Shown: positions 4,963 through 5,132 of the stretch, in pieces
Layout: each line of letters opens with the position of its first letter
Numbering within the stretch: the stretch's first letter is position 1
Assembly (NCBI GenBank): GCA_905235345.1
Contig: CAJOLO010000118.1
Coordinates: 1-5,132, forward strand
Origin: an uncultured Lachnospiraceae bacterium
GTDB taxonomy: Bacteria > Bacillota > Clostridia > Lachnospirales > Lachnospiraceae
Direction of reading: 5' to 3'
Length of the DNA: 5,132 nt
Notes under the pieces: generated by a model
The model's database searches: none
The model's input: only the letters and a program-made list of their open reading frames with translations
What the model was told of the DNA's origin: nothing
Program-made: the position numbers and the translations under genes

Positions 4963-5132
4963 TTACAATATTCTGTCTACAACCCCGGGTAATTCAGAAA
5001 ATGCTTGTATTTCCGGTGTCACCTGCTCCATCTGCCCAAATCCATAAGCAGCATATACGAATTCTACACCCGCTTCACAACTCGACACATAATCTCCCTG
5101 AATATCACCAACGTACACGGCTTTATCAAGAC
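4963..5132 (-). CDS. HAD-family hydrolase, phosphoglycolate phosphatase-like (C-terminal fragment)
   Basis: The last 55 codons and stop of a gene that enters from the right edge; the start is outside the window. The visible peptide opens LDKAVYVGDIQGDYVSS. VYVGDIQGD is HAD motif IV, whose two aspartates help hold Mg2+, and the following AGVEFVYAAYGFG is the usual Rossmann-like strand and loop of subfamily IA phosphatases (Gph-like). Family members are about 215 residues, so roughly three quarters is missing. They remove phosphate from small cytoplasmic metabolites; the substrate cannot be judged from this end. The stop is TAA at 4965-4963. No minus-strand terminator is evident after it, so transcription may continue towards the Nudix gene 315 bases away, antisense to the proposed small RNA. 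Confidence 0.85.
   Translation of the reverse strand, partial: LDKAVYVGDIQGDYVSSCEAGVEFVYAAYGFGQMEQVTPEIQAFSELPGVVDRIL

Overview
The window looks like chromosomal DNA of a low-GC Gram-positive anaerobe in the Clostridia, most likely Lachnospiraceae. The grounds are AT-rich spacers, strong AGGAGG-type ribosome binding sites, a LysM/G5/M23 wall hydrolase of a kind common in that family, and a HAD phosphatase end that reads like Lachnospiraceae homologues. This placement is inferred from protein style, not from a marker gene. No insertion sequence, phage gene, CRISPR array, tRNA or rRNA is visible.

Layout. Bases 1-63 (minus) hold the first 21 codons of a probable acyl-CoA carboxylase/decarboxylase carboxyltransferase subunit. 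Upstream of it on the same strand lie a membrane-anchored LysM-G5-M23 peptidoglycan hydrolase (161-2206) and a flavin reductase-like FMN protein (2223-2810). The last two are 16 bases apart and probably co-transcribed. A 440-base divergent spacer (2811-3251) holds candidate promoters in both directions and several inverted repeats. On the plus strand follows a seven-helix hemolysin III/PAQR membrane protein (3252-4022). It converges on a Nudix hydrolase of ADP-ribose pyrophosphatase type (4084-4647, minus) across a shared composite terminator hairpin. Bases 4648-4962 lack a credible protein gene, and the C-terminal end of a HAD-family phosphatase (4963-5132, minus) closes the window.

The most interesting part is 4771-4903. 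A perfect intrinsic terminator points along the plus strand, where no plus-strand gene precedes it. Just upstream are a 13-base-pair stem-loop and an unpaired C-rich linker that contains CCTCC, the anti-Shine-Dalgarno core. An AT-rich -10-like box overlapping a 19-base perfect palindrome lies before that. Together this looks like a free-standing regulatory small RNA of about 115 nt. Its plan (stem-loop, C-rich single strand, terminator) matches known Gram-positive sRNAs that block ribosome binding sites. The linker can pair at 9 of 10 positions with the Shine-Dalgarno region of the adjacent Nudix gene.

A second, weaker candidate is the roughly 140-nt leader of the hemolysin III gene. It has a near-perfect hairpin just after the predicted start of transcription and a 7-base segment complementary to the ribosome binding site. 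The protein genes look intact and ordinary for their families, and no shared pathway linking them is evident.
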